Source of the DNA: Gonocerus acuteangulatus | Lineage: Eukaryota > Arthropoda > Insecta > Hemiptera > Coreidae | Direction: 5' to 3' | NCBI GenBank assembly: GCA_946811695.1 | Contig: OX328123.1 | Location: 121,361,118-121,425,117 of the forward strand | DNA length: 64,000 nucleotides | Part shown: positions 35,501 to 43,489 of the stretch, piece by piece | Position numbering within the stretch: position 1 is the stretch's first letter | Layout: the number at the start of each line of letters is the position of its first letter | Made by a program: the position numbers and the translations under genes | Notes under the pieces: model-generated | The model's database searches: none | The model's input: only the letters and a program-made list of their open reading frames with translations | Told to the model about the DNA's origin: nothing

Positions 35501-35594
35501 TAGAGAGAGTCCCGCTTTGAGAGCCAGTGTTTGAACTAGAGCTGGAGCTAGTGTTGGCTGGAGAAGAGGCGGTTGGAACACGTGGTGTACTGAA
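14541..35594 (-). CDS. shep: alan shepard / RBMS-family RNA-binding protein, eight coding exons
   Basis: Exons on the minus strand are 35594-35380, 32308-32250, 28822-28731 (or to 28698), 21556-21399, 18676-18517, 17611-17426, 16266-16168 and 14681-14541. All junctions are GT-AG and keep frame. They give 369 residues, or 380 with the longer third exon. Residues 1-48 are Ser/Thr/Asn-rich. RRM1 (about 49-122) has RNP2 NLYIHGL and RNP1 KGYGFVDF. RRM2 (about 128-205) has RNP2 NLYIANL and RNP1 [18 protein letters not shown] motif follows, then a Q/Y/P-rich tail ending QYQTQAQK. This order is diagnostic of RBMS/shep. In Drosophila shep is a largely neuronal RNA-binding protein linked to gravitaxis, neuronal remodelling and insulator function; that is family knowledge. 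The start codon is not certain: exon 1 here begins in phase 0 after an acceptor, so at least one coding exon lies upstream (candidate at 52809-52862). Confidence 0.96.
16168..16266 (-). CDS. shep: shep exon G
   Basis: 33 codons, [20 protein letters not shown] then [13 protein letters not shown], lie between TGTACAG and GTAAGT. The exon is phase 0 at both ends. The VPY..MI.QL..LQI pattern follows the fly shep tail. Confidence 0.9.
16549..16599. repeat. (AT)n microsatellite in shep intron
   Basis: A pure AT repeat of about 50 bases lies in the intron between exons F and G. Confidence 0.95.
16630..16840 (-). mobile_element. pogo-type element fragment
   Basis: Repeated AATTCGAA words and a patch reading TTGGGAAGTAGACAGAGAGG match, in reverse, the right half of the pogo element at 33820-34014. 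It is a truncated non-coding copy in the intron. Confidence 0.55.
17001..17118. repeat. 59-bp tandem duplication
   Basis: Two copies of a 59-base unit beginning TATGCTGGGGAAGGGCTC are essentially identical. The identity points to a recent duplication inside the shep intron, about 310 bases from exon F. Confidence 0.9.
17426..17611 (-). CDS. shep: shep exon F: low-complexity C-terminal region
   Basis: 62 codons lie between TTCAG and donor GTCTGT. They begin [14 protein letters not shown], continue [18 protein letters not shown] and end [14 protein letters not shown]. It begins and ends in phase 0. The Gly/Tyr/Gln/Pro composition matches the tail of shep. The donor is weaker than the others. 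Confidence 0.88.
17757..18460 (+). repeat. tRNA-derived SINE split by a fold-back insertion
   Basis: A tRNA-like head at 17757-17848 has the B box GGGTTCGATTCCC. The SINE body is interrupted after 17868 and resumes at 18399 with a tail, CCTGGCTAGAAAAGGGTG, TTAACCTATAGATAACC. The same tail ends the 5S-derived SINE at 50650-50690, so the tail is shared between SINE types. Confidence 0.65.
17869..18398. mobile_element. 530-bp fold-back element with perfect 8-bp target duplication
   Basis: Termini GGTAATTCTGAG and CTCAGAATTACC are inverted, and arms of about 145 bases pair (about 17869-18012 with 18255-18398). AAGAAAAG flanks both sides (17861-17868 and 18399-18406). A third, direct copy of part of the left arm lies at about 18085-18170. 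The 8-bp duplication suggests hAT-type transposition. No coding capacity. Confidence 0.8.
18517..18676 (-). CDS. shep: shep exon E: RRM2 C-terminal half
   Basis: The first base completes Arg, then [35 protein letters not shown] and MWREGSD up to donor GTAAGT. MES.EKCE and KFADGGQKK are hallmark RBMS/shep phrases. Confidence 0.97.
19803..20805 (-). repeat. R2 dispersed repeat with (AT)n core
   Basis: Read on the minus strand, it begins with a TTCCTCCCTCTATAGGGAGG-type palindrome (about 20766-20790) and crosses an (AT)n tract at 20614-20664. It continues with a block about a missing-frame phrase GTACAAAAAT and ends with GCAGTTCCTGTGAGTCGGGC (19807-19830). It lies in the intron between exons E and D. 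Short shadow frames rich in Ile-Tyr arise from the AT tract. Confidence 0.7.
21399..21556 (-). CDS. shep: shep exon D: RRM2 N-terminal half
   Basis: After CCTTACAG it reads [19 protein letters not shown] then [20 protein letters not shown] and GMSKGVGFA, ending with AG of an Arg codon at donor GTGAGT. It contains RNP2 of RRM2 and most of its RNP1. Confidence 0.97.
21557..22780. other. intron sequence of shep, nothing recognised
   Basis: AT-rich intron DNA between exons D and C. I see no transposon termini, RNA gene or splice-flanked coding segment in this part. Confidence 0.5.
22784..22945 (+). repeat. SINE fragment
   Basis: It contains AATCCCACCTAGGGGGTAG and ATGATGCCTTTTCAGG, the latter shared with both arms of the inverted repeat at 7302-8037. 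The tRNA-like head is degraded. A minus-strand frame beside it (22948-23175, 75 codons) has no splice signals and no family, so I do not call it a gene. Confidence 0.5.
23176..24725. other. intron sequence of shep, nothing recognised
   Basis: AT-rich DNA with short A and T runs. No gene, RNA or element boundary was identified. Confidence 0.5.
24726..25303 (-). mobile_element. Tigger/pogo-type DNA transposon remnant
   Basis: The ends CAGAGAAACCTC and GAGGTTTCACTG are inverted; the right end is followed by TA. Subterminal GTCCG..GGAGGTGTCC repeats are typical of Tigger elements. The inner minus-strand frame 25093-24806 reads [18 protein letters not shown] then [19 protein letters not shown] and HYRKR. 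This is the second and third catalytic Asp region of a pogo/Tigger DDE transposase. The N-terminal half is missing, so it is inactive. Confidence 0.85.
25304..25373. repeat. (TA)n microsatellite
   Basis: About 70 bases of TA with one GT interruption, starting exactly at the TA target site of the Tigger remnant. Confidence 0.95.
25374..26825. other. intron sequence of shep, nothing recognised
   Basis: AT-rich intron DNA. No element ends or coding segments were found. Confidence 0.5.
26828..27680 (+). repeat. R1 dispersed repeat, copy without an expanded (AT)n
   Basis: It shares with the copies at 48265 and 56940 the order: a CCTAGTAGATACC phrase, a GAAACATTG..GTATAGCATTC block, GAGTTTGTTAACCA, then about three 140-bp tandem units each with a TTTACTCCAGACCC-like word (near 27024, 27167, 27303). 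The end is GTGCTTTGTTATGCAGCTTA then TGCATGACAGAC. Where the other copies carry long (AT)n, this one has only AATATATGTGTG. Confidence 0.7.
27690..28697. other. intron sequence of shep, nothing recognised
   Basis: AT-rich. A GATA microsatellite (28660-28672) lies close to exon C on its 3' side. A short plus-strand frame at 28094-28297 has no support. Confidence 0.5.
28731..28822 (-). CDS. shep: shep exon C: RNP1 of RRM1, with an alternative donor
   Basis: The exon completes Gly and reads [20 protein letters not shown] then [10 protein letters not shown]. The donor GTGGGT at 28730-28725 gives MAK joined to QQEQDPTN, as in RBMS proteins. A second donor, GTACGT at 28697-28692, is 33 bases further on in the same phase and would add [11 protein letters not shown] (exon 28698-28822). 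Confidence 0.95.
29518..29579. repeat. (AT)n microsatellite
   Basis: A pure AT repeat of about 60 bases in the intron between exons C and B. Confidence 0.95.
29623..30250 (+). mobile_element. piggyBac-like element remnant
   Basis: A TTAA at about 29623 is followed by TCCTTACTCTGCTATGG and then palindromic words ACTGATATTTCAGT, ACTGATATATCAGT and TATATCAGT. These are subterminal repeats of the piggyBac kind. From about 30018 a broken frame reads [15 protein letters not shown], a stop, then [11 protein letters not shown] and GETLGTSG. This is like the acidic N-terminus of piggyBac-type transposases. The catalytic domain is not present. Confidence 0.5.
30572..31825 (+). mobile_element. mariner transposon, inactive full-length copy
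   Basis: Inverted termini are CG[T/A][A/G]GTAAGGTCC followed by A[T/A]AAGTTTCCGGCCTG at both ends, with TA duplications at 30570-30571 and 31826-31827. Length is 1254 bp, normal for mariner. It is inserted in the intron between shep exons C and B, in the opposite orientation to shep. Confidence 0.95.
30738..31762 (+). pseudogene. mariner transposase pseudogene
   Basis: It starts [20 protein letters not shown]. The frame shifts at about 30815 where four codons' worth of sequence is lost. 30817-31263 then encodes the helix-turn-helix part with [16 protein letters not shown] and the first catalytic Asp in TGDET. TAA at 31264 interrupts the frame. It resumes with [11 protein letters not shown], the second Asp in HDNASVHTA and the third in SPDLAPSDF (D,D34D-type). 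A stop and frameshift at 31588 precede the C-terminal [10 protein letters not shown] ... GEYIEKQ, ending at TAA 31760-31762. There are at least three disabling lesions. Confidence 0.93.
31838..32249. other. intron sequence between mariner and shep exon B
   Basis: AT-rich sequence without a recognisable feature. Confidence 0.5.
32250..32308 (-). CDS. shep: shep exon B: RRM1 middle
   Basis: A 59-base exon encodes [19 protein letters not shown] between TTTGTTTCAG and GTAATG. It is near-identical to the RBMS/shep signature [15 protein letters not shown]. It starts by completing Gln and ends with the G of a Gly codon. Confidence 0.97.
33086..34014 (-). mobile_element. pogo/Tigger-type element, internally deleted
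   Basis: Inverted ends CAGTAGAACTTGTATAATT and CAATGGAACAAGGATAATT, with TA on both sides (33084-33085, 34015-34016). Length 929 bp. The minus-strand frame 33504-33253 reads [19 protein letters not shown], then [17 protein letters not shown] and YLKNKEKI. This is the CENP-B/pogo N-terminal helix-turn-helix. The DDE domain is deleted. Confidence 0.88.
33253..33504 (-). pseudogene. pogo transposase N-terminal fragment (CENP-B-type HTH)
   Basis: About 58 residues match the DNA-binding helix-turn-helix of Tigger/pogo transposases and CENP-B ([20 protein letters not shown]). The frame then runs into unrelated Phe/Tyr-rich sequence. No second HTH or DDE domain follows, so the product could at most bind DNA. 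Confidence 0.8.
34811..35096 (-). repeat. tRNA-derived SINE, family A
   Basis: On the minus strand the head has A box GGTTAGCTCAATGGTAGAGC. The body includes GGTTGGATTC and the tail ends TCTGCCCCTCTGGGCCC ... GGGACTGATT. The same head, body and tail recur at 50073-50378 (plus). Two full copies define the family. Confidence 0.85.
35380..35594 (-). CDS. shep: shep exon A: Ser/Thr linker and start of RRM1
   Basis: After TTTTTCAG the frame reads [15 protein letters not shown], a Ser run, then [20 protein letters not shown], then RNP2 NLYIHGL and [11 protein letters not shown]. The donor is GTAAGT. It ends in phase 2 (CA), completed to Gln by the next exon. The RVPTA.SP.NTSSS and QLSKTNLYI phrases are conserved in insect shep. 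Confidence 0.95.
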
Positions 35595-36229
35595 CTGAAA
35601 AACACAAAATAAATATATAAAAATTAAGAAATAGGAGGTTCAGGAACTAAAGATTTCAAAATGTGAATATATTAATATTAGGCACAAATCATTAGACATA
35701 ATATTAAGTTTGTCAAAGTGAATTAAAAAAAAATACCCAGATAATAATTGACAGGAGGCAAATGAAAGAACCCCAGGCAGAGTGAGAAATAAACAAATAC
35801 ACTGTGGCTGCAGATAAAATGTTGTTAAAATTAATAGAATGAATATATATATATGCTTTGGCACAGAAAATACTTATAATGATCCTGCAAGCCATAGCCT
35901 ACCGTCTAACAAAAAATGTACAACTGAATGTTGTTTCTTTGCACTAAATTTAAATATTAATTTGAGGTTTGAGGAGAATGGTAATTTCGTTAAATCCCAA
36001 TTTGTCTAAATGAGTTAGTTTTTAAACTAAAATTGAGTTAACAATCAAGTCTTTGTTATGAACAAAAATCTGATTTTTCCACTGAATAAGAACATACATA
36101 TGAAATTCCTAATTGCCATAAACTGCAAATATGTTCAATATGTCACACTTTACGATGGTACAAACAATAGTAGTGGTAAATTCAAAACTATGATTTACAT
36201 ACGCATATCTGTTTACTTCAATGAGTCAC

Positions 36230-36385
36230 CGATTCCTGTTTATCACCGAAGTTAAGCAACGTCGGTCGTGGGCATTACCTGAATGGGTGACCGATCATGT
36301 GCTGTTGGCATTATAAAAGGGTGGCAACCTGTAGATAGCTCGGTGTTAATAGCCTAATTGATGACACACCGTTGAACACACAAAC
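36230..36385 (+). repeat. 5S rRNA-derived SINE
   Basis: 36242-36310 matches the inner half of 5S rRNA: ATCACCGAAGTTAAGCAACG, a variant middle, then GAATGGGTGACCG and GTGCTGTTGGC. This contains the A and C boxes of the 5S internal promoter. The 5S ends are missing and a common non-5S tail (ATTATAAAAGGGTGGCAACC, TGTAGATAGC) follows. The same arrangement occurs at 50650-50850 on the minus strand, so it is a SINE and not a 5S gene. Confidence 0.8.
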
Positions 36386-36599
36386 AAATTCAATGAGTGA
36401 AAAACTTTCTCTCAAATTTTCGGGAACAATTTTTATCATATTTATGTGTCAAACCATTGGTTGATTATCATTTTATTATATTTTATTAATTGTTATTAGA
36501 TCAATCTTAACCAGTATATTAACATAGTATATGTATTAAAAAATTATACACGTAATATGCCAAACAAAGCAACTGGACTTGTTTAACTCACTTTTTAAT

Positions 36600-36860
36600 T
36601 GGTTGTTTTGTTTTTTTTTAATTGCGTTTATCAATAAAATTATTATTTTAGTAAAAGAAGGCAAGAAAATGAGAAACTAATTGGTAAGAGTGTTTCTTTA
36701 GAGCGAACATTGAGAAGGCAGGAAAGTCATTTCCGCTAAGGATACAGTCAGTTTCCTGTTTTAGCACCTTATACTTCCTTCCTTTTGATATTTTATTTTA
36801 TATTTTTAAGGAACAATCAAACTCCACCTATAACTGCTTCTATTCCTTTACTAACCCTTT
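36600..36860 (+). repeat. R2 dispersed repeat fragment
   Basis: It shares the TTTTAGTAAAAGAAGG .. TAACTGCTTCTATTCCTTTACTA stretch with 5490-5710 and 39630-39670. It is cut at about 36853, where the palindrome-bearing sequence begins. Confidence 0.45.
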
Positions 36861-36990
36861 CCGTGCTATAAACGAATATATTCGTTCTCTAAAAAAATGC
36901 TCTGAGTGCGAAGGACGAATATATTCGTGCAGCCGGGACATTCCTCAGAGTGCGACATACGAATATATTCGTTTTCATATTCTTTGTATA
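36853..36990. mobile_element. piggyBac-like end with three identical palindromes
   Basis: After CTAA comes CCCTTTCCGTGCTATAAACG. The perfect 14-bp palindrome ACGAATATATTCGT occurs at 36872, 36915 and 36959, spaced 43 and 44 bases. This resembles piggyBac subterminal repeats and the layout at 29640-29740. The other end of the element was not located. Confidence 0.45.
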
Positions 36991-37465
36991 ATCTCTGCTT
37001 CCAGAAAGCCCAGAGATCTCTTGTATCAGGCTGTACAACTAGTCTAGTTACTTAGCTATCCGTTAGATAGCAGAAGAATGTCTTTACGTGTGTTTACCCC
37101 GGTTTTATTCTGAGTGGAAGCTAACTTTATCTCGAGCGGAGTGTCCTAGACCACCTGGAAGGTCCATTATCACCAATTCAGACTGTACCAAGGCGGCTAC
37201 CTGCAGGGGTTGGGTTGTTATTTCTATTGTTTGCAGACACTTTACTAAAATTTGCTAAACCTTTTCCCACCTTTAGGCTAAATTAGGTGTGGGGAAATAT
37301 GACCCTAACAAATATTTCTCAGTACTAGTTTTGGTTAATTATTTATTTTTATATTTATATGTTTATTATTAATATTTTTGTTTTATACCTACTATTTATT
37401 TCTAATTCATTACTTTATTATTATATTACTATTTACTAATTAATAGTAATTAATATACTACTTAT

Positions 37466-37521
37466 TTTTTTTATTATTATTTTTTTACGGCGCATCTACA
37501 TGTAGGTCATTAGCGCCTATA
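37466..37521 (-). repeat. SINE tail fragment
   Basis: On the minus strand it reads AGGCGCTAATGACC, then GATGCGCCGTAAAAAA. The same tail follows the tRNA head at 43377-43420, so it is the 3' end of that SINE family. Confidence 0.55.
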
Positions 37522-38002
37522 CTACTTATTATAAATAAATTTGTTTTTAAAATAAATACAAAACACAAATTTTAAAAAAGTGTTGTTTTTTTTCCAGCAA
37601 GTAATTATTGGACGTAACCAGTTTTATGAGTTGCATATAAAAATAAAATGATTAGTTTTTAGTAAAAAAAGACCCAGTTATTTACTAAATAATTACTTAT
37701 TGTACATAACAGTACAGATTGTAAATTATCAATAAAGATCAATCAATATTTTAAAAAAATTACTAAATAAATTGAAGAATCATAACAATGATATAAATCA
37801 TAAAATGGGTAAAATGAAGAGAAGAGAAAGTGTTTTCATGAATATTAGCGCGGTTCCTCCCTCCCCCATAGGGAGGAACCCCGCTTATAAGGTTGATACA
37901 ATGAAACAATCCGGAAGTGCCGACTAGAAAATTTTGCGTTTCAGAACCCCTAGAGACCGAAAATGATGGTGGTTCAAATTTGTATATATATATATATGTA
38001 TA

Positions 38003-38061
<59 letters not shown>

Positions 38062-39259
38062 CTGTTCGCTCTCTAGCTCGAAGACGAATGGTCCGATTTT
38101 GATGAAATTTGGTACAAAAATCCGTCGTCCAATTTGAAAGGTCAAGTTCGTTAACCAGCGAAATCCGCCTACCGGAAGATGGCGTTTGGGGCGAAATTCG
38201 CGCAAAAAAAATCGTAACGCTTACGTTTTTGAGTTCATAAGCTTCTAAGTACTCGTTTTATATGATTCCTGGGCTAGGAAAACGAATGAAACCATTTTCA
38301 AGGCGATAGCTTTAACCCTTTTTGAGAAAATTGGAAAAATATTTTTTGAATACCGTTTTTGGTTTGGGTACTTAGAATCATGGGATTCAGTTGAAACTTT
38401 ATCTCCATGTTCTACTTTCATTAAAACTAATATGTTGAAAGTTTTGTTACGTTTGGAGTTAAGGAAGGGTTAGAATAAAATATTTTATGAACAGACATGA
38501 AAAGTTTTGGGAAGTTCGTATACTTTCATTAATATCTCGAACACGGTTGGGAAATCGTGGTAAGTGGATAGAAACTATTTGAAAGCTTACTAAATTCTCT
38601 ACAAAAAAGATTCTAAAACTATTTTTGATTAGGTTATGTCAATCGGAGAAATAAGTGCTTAAAACTTCAAATACGTCTGTTTTGTTCTTATGAACGGGTT
38701 TTTGTCGTTCTTGTTGTAATTTTTGTCTCTTTCCCTTCGTTTTTTATTGCTTTTTAGTTTTGTAATTTCTTATGTTGCGAAAATTTTGTGTGTAAAACAG
38801 GATATGAAAAATGAGGCCAATTTTCTGTTGCTAGAAATAATATAAATTTTAGGAACTTTCTTTAATATCTCGAAAACTGTTGAGAATTTTGGTAAACGGA
38901 AGAATACCATTAGAAAGCTTATTAAATGCTCTACATAAAAGGTTCTGATGAAAGTTTTGATTAGGCGATGTCAATCGGAGAAATAAGAGCTTAAAGCTTT
39001 AAAGTAATTGATTTCGCTTATTCAAAGTGTTCTTTTCGCCTGTATTTTATTCCTTGTTATTTTTTAATTGCTTATAGTTGGATAATGTATTCGAAAATAA
39101 AACAGGTTAAGTAAAATAACAAAAACAATTTATTGTTAGAAATATAGATTTCCAAGATTCCAAGACCTTGCAACTAGCGGGACGGTTTCTTGTGTTGCCG
39201 ACCCTTCCAGGTCAGATTGTAAATCCTACCTTTCAAGACTGGTGGAACCAAAATATAAC

Positions 39260-39407
39260 TGTCAGGGTTCGGTCACTGCTACTTAATAAAACTACATTTT
39301 ATCGTAAAAATGGTTTTATTGTGCCGACGTTTCGGCTTGAACTTCAAGCCTTCATCAGGGCTGTAAATACAAGTAGGACATATTTAACACTAATATATGC
39401 ACATATC

Positions 39408-39455
<48 letters not shown>

Positions 39456-39585
39456 TAATATATATATATTTATATATATGCATATACACATACACATATA
39501 CACGCACACATATGTACATATATATGCCCACATACCTACACATATGGGGTATGTATTATTAAGTAGCAGTGACCTAACCCGGACA
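39260..39585. mobile_element. inverted-ended insertion with hammerhead-like motif
   Basis: GTCAGGGTTCGGTCACTGCT and TACTTAATA at the left are mirrored by TATTAAGTAGCAGTGACC and TAACCCGGAC at the right. Between them lie the hammerhead-like motif (39322-39358, minus) and a mixed (AT)n/(CA)n tract. The shape fits a short non-autonomous retroelement of Penelope or retrozyme type, but I see no coding region. Confidence 0.5.
39322..39358 (-). ncRNA. hammerhead-ribozyme-like motif
   Basis: The minus strand reads CTGATGA, one extra A, a stem GGCTTGAA/TTCAAGCC with a single-base centre, then GAAACGTCGGC. The order CUGAUGA - stem II - GAAAC is the hammerhead core. The extra A between CUGAUGA and stem II is a departure that may abolish cleavage. 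Confidence 0.4.
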
Positions 39586-40194
39586 ATCCCTACCTTGCAT
39601 CATCAACGGTCAACGATCTCCTCTCAACAAAATAATAACTGCTTCTATTTTAATCTTTCGAAATTAGACTAGGGATAAGAACGGAACCGCGCTAAGATGA
39701 GGCAGTTCCTGCGAGTCGGACTTTTTATTTTGATAAAAGGGTGCATTCATACTAACAGGGCTAATAGTGCTAAATTTAAAACTAAAATATTTCGGAAACA
39801 ATTGAAATATTATTTTAGAAACTGTTTATTTATTAATTTTAATAAGAAACTTGTTATAATAATTGAAAAGGTCACACTAAAGTACACACAATTAATGAAA
39901 TTAGCATCTTAAATTACAACAAAACAAGCAATTTTGCATGTCCCCTGTTATATATCTACGTAATAAGAGCGACCACAGGCGGGAGCTCTGACTGAGTATA
40001 GTCTTGTTCCAAACCAAAGTCGCACGCGGAGGGTGGAAAATAGGCAAGCACTGGGGGTAGGATCGGCTCTCAAAGCTCGTAGCACCCGGCGGTCGGTCCC
40101 TCTCAGATCCGCTAGCATAATGGGCTAATGGCGGTAGTAGGGATGTGAACCCCTTCATATCCGATTCCTGCGAGTCGAGTCGGACTTTTTTTTA

Positions 40195-40410
40195 TCGTGT
40201 AAAGGCGGATGAAATCTTTATTTCTTAGAAAAATGAATTCCCCAGTCTGGCAGAAGCTTTGACTAAACTGCATGAATAACCTTGCCCTGCTGGTATGTGA
40301 AGTGAGGTAGCTCAGCAGCCTAATAGACAATGCATCCGATCCGAGAGTGAAACAGCAGTACATTCTGGATTCAAATCCCAAGCTATAAAGTTAATTATTC
40401 TAAAAATTAA
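40195..40410 (+). repeat. tRNA-derived SINE
   Basis: It has A-box-like GAGGTAGCTCAGCAGCC and B-box-like GGATTCAAATCCC at tRNA spacing, with flanks shared with the SINE at 32645-34620. Just upstream (40160-40195) is an R2-type end TTCCTGCGAGTCGAGTCGGAC. Confidence 0.6.
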
Positions 40411-40696
40411 AGATTTTAAAATGCTTGTTTGCGCAAAGTTATCGGTGACGTGAGGACGGTCAATATTTGGCATAGGTTGATATTTGGCATCATAAGGTTA
40501 TACTTTATAAGTAGAAGCCAATCAGCGCACAGTGGTGCAAAATCATAATCTAGCAGCACAAAAACATTCCTGCTCGTATTGTGTGATATTCCGATCTATG
40601 TTATGTTATAGAATAATTAATGCAAAACACGACAGTGAAGACAGAATTACTGTATGTCCAACTGAAAAAAAAAGTCATTACTATCGGAATAGAAAT

Positions 40697-40796
40697 ATTA
40701 CAATGGTAAATGAGAAGACGAGGGTTCTAGGTACTACAACTACATTATTTTGAAATTTTGCACTATATCGTATTTCGACGCACTAAACACGAATTC

Positions 40797-40865
<69 letters not shown>

Positions 40866-41221
40866 CGCTCTCAACTAGGAAAGAAGTTATGAAGCATTTG
40901 TAAACACGCGCATGCGCAGACTTCTAACATTGGGAAACAAAGAACTCTCATTTGAAATATGTATTGATAAATCATTTATAACCTCCATACAATCGGAATT
41001 CTATCCATATCAGCGAGTTTGATTGACTAGAGTTTTGATATCTTCTCGAGCGAGCTTCGCGAGCGGAAACTCATAGCAAGTCTGCCCAAAAGTCGTCCTA
41101 GACATTCTTATTATTATAAGAAGGGTGTCTAGGGAGGCATTAATACGCTGTTTACGCCAACTTTTATAACCTTCATAACAATGAACTTCAGTGCTTCATA
41201 ACTTCTTTCGTAGTTGAGAGC

Positions 41222-41288
<67 letters not shown>

Positions 41289-41356
41289 GGAATCGTGTTT
41301 AGTGCATCAAAATAATCGGTGCCTAGAACCCTCGTCTTCACATTTACCATTACAAT
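40697..41356. repeat. 660-bp inverted repeat carrying poly(A) and poly(T) in its arms
   Basis: The left arm 40697-40893 pairs with the right arm 41190-41356. Both contain, in mirrored order, TGGTAAATG, GACGAGGGTTCTAGG, TAAACACGA, a homopolymer and CGCTCTCAACTA..GAAAG. The homopolymer is 61 A (40800-40860) on the left and 63 T (41223-41285) on the right. The 300-base loop has GCGCATGCGCAG, also seen in the fold-back at 17869-18398. Confidence 0.85.
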
Positions 41357-41359
41357 AAA

Positions 41360-42780
41360 AACGAATTCCTTATAAAAGTATAATCAAATTTAAGTACAAT
41401 CTTACACTATATTTGCCATTCTTCTTATAAATCTACTAATTACTTAAATAACTAATTAAAAAGAATATCTCATGAACTAGTAATGCTACAATTCTAGACA
41501 TTTGTCTTACAACCTCTCTGAACTGTATAAAGTTCTTATATTGGATTTCCACAACATCGTCATCCCTACTGCCACATTTTTTGACTTAACATTCATTAGT
41601 AAATACGAATTTTCCATAACCTGTTTAATTTTTCTTTTTTCGAGATTATTGTAAAGGCAACAAAACTACTCTCCGGGGTCTTTCTTGAGACATATTACTT
41701 GTTAAAGGTATATCCTTGTTAAAATGGCGATTTGAATTGTGTGCCATATTCTTCGGGTATTTTATTTCTTTTTTAAGCAATCTGAAAAACTTTAATGGCT
41801 CTCGCTCTAATATAACTTTAATATCTTTTTTAGATTGGAATCTTTAAAAGAAAGACAACTTTTTTCTTGGTAGATTATCTCTAGACGATAATAAAAAATG
41901 AAATTTAATATATACTTCATCCTCCGTTAAAATTCAATTTCTTCTCATTAAGAATGTGAAATATCTCCATGTATGTCACGGCATTGGATGTATCTATGAC
42001 GGAAAAAAACCTCTAACGGATGAATACAGATGCTTCAGATTTTAATTTGAATACTCTCAGGGATAATTATAAAATACATTCATGGAGCAGCTATTACATT
42101 CTCGCATCTTACTTTTTATCTAGAATTTTGTGAATCTGCATTTTTACCTAAATCTGACACATTAAGATAATCGATTATAATTACATTATACTATTAATTT
42201 TAATTTATTACGTGGCGATGAAGAGGCCACGTACCACTCCTAGAGAGAACATGATGTGTAGAGAGAAGAAAAAAAAACATAGTAAGGTTTATACGTCATA
42301 AATATAATGATCAGAAATCAAAAGAAGTCAGTGTAATATGTTTTAGCCGAGATTATCTCAACCCCTGGTGTTTATAGTCTGACAAACACGAGGGAAATTT
42401 CAATGAAGTATGTTGGCAGCAGTGAGCATCTAGATGCTGGACGAGCTGAGGATCTCGATGCGACCTTCAGCCTATCCAGTGCTGCTCATGGTCTCTTGAT
42501 TCGCTGAATGATTCTTTTTTTGTGCTATTTAAAAAATTCAATGTATTTTTTTGTTCAAAAGTGTCTCTCGAATGTAATAAATCAATAACTGAGGGAGCAC
42601 GGTAACTAATAAGTCCTGTACACGCTGATTTACTGATTAGACAATAATCAATTACTTTAATGATTTGTAGATAGCCTCCGAGGTGACAAGAAGTCAGGAA
42701 ATAGTTGCGGGATTCGGCAAGGAAAACATCAACACGATTTTGGTTCTAACAAACTAAAAACTGTCTACAGTAAACTCAAA
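41360..42780. other. intergenic, nothing recognised
   Basis: AT-rich; short local palindromes such as ACGTGGCGATGAAGAGGCC then ACGT at 42210-42232. No gene, RNA or element ends were found. Confidence 0.45.
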
Positions 42781-43165
42781 GATCCCATCCCGGGTCTTTT
42801 TTACTTTACCCACGCCAGTTACTTTTATTACTAAAACAGTTATTTATCGTATCATTAAGTTAATAGTTATGAAGAACAGATGTTTAAACTAATAATTAGT
42901 TTTAGGCAGAACTCCATACTTTTGTAATGCTCTATACGCTACTTCTTCCGATTTCAACACACGCCTCAGTTTAATCAAATTCATTATTTGAAAACTTCAA
43001 CACAGCACAACAAACACAACTTCAACGTGTCTTATAATCTATAACCCTTTTCATGTATAAACTTTATGTAGACTAGCAACACCTGTTACAATATTGTAAC
43101 AAAATATTATGACGTTATTCTAAAAAGTAACTGGCGTGGGTAAAGTAAAAAAGACCCCCATCCCT
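42781..43165. mobile_element. MITE-like element with 45-bp inverted ends
   Basis: 42781-42826 (GATCCCATCCCGGGTC, T run, ACTTTACCCACGCC, AGTTACTTTT) is inverted at 43122-43165. Total about 385 bp, no open frame. The target duplication was not resolved. Confidence 0.65.
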
Positions 43166-43326
43166 TTTTGAACAAACCAACCACTGTGTTAACCAAATTC
43201 CATTCCTGTAATGCTGTATACATAGAAGAAACCAAAAATTATTACTCAAAAACATATATTTAACTTCGATGACACAAATTCTCTCTACAGAACGAAACAA
43301 AAAAAAATTGTTTAATTATCTGTTCC

Positions 43327-43422
43327 GGGTCTCCCGTGGTCTAGTGGCTAGCGCGCTGGATTCATAAGCGGGAGGATGTCGGCGCTAATAGCCACGATTT
43401 GTTAATGCGCCGTAAAAAAAAG

Positions 43423-43487
<65 letters not shown>
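43327..43487 (+). repeat. tRNA-derived SINE with long poly(A), fused to a LINE
   Basis: Head GGGTCTCCCGTGGTCTAGTG and GCTAGCGCGCTGG (A box), then GCGGGAGG. The B box is missing. The tail GGCGCTAATAGCC .. AATGCGCCGTAAAAAAAAG is followed by about 65 A up to 43487. The LINE sequence starts immediately after the poly(A). Confidence 0.7.

Positions 43488-43489
<2 letters not shown>

Larger units (their letters stand above)
37845..39725 (+). repeat. R2 dispersed repeat, longest copy
   Basis: It starts with a hairpin (GCGGTTCCTCCC, loop, GGGAGGAACCCCGC; 37850-37884), then GGAAGTGCCGACTAG, an (AT)n at 37981-38057, GTCTGTTCGCTCTC, GATGAAATTTGGTACAAAAA and GGTCAAGTTCGTTAACCAGC. It ends with GATGAGGCAGTTCCTGCGAG then TCGGAC. 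GTCAATCGGAGAAATAAG occurs twice (38638, 38969), so the middle contains an internal duplication of about 330 bp. A separate element is nested at 39260-39590. Confidence 0.75.

Noticed and set aside
36242..36310. A functional 5S rRNA gene
   Set aside because: Both 5S ends are missing, the middle is altered and a SINE tail follows.
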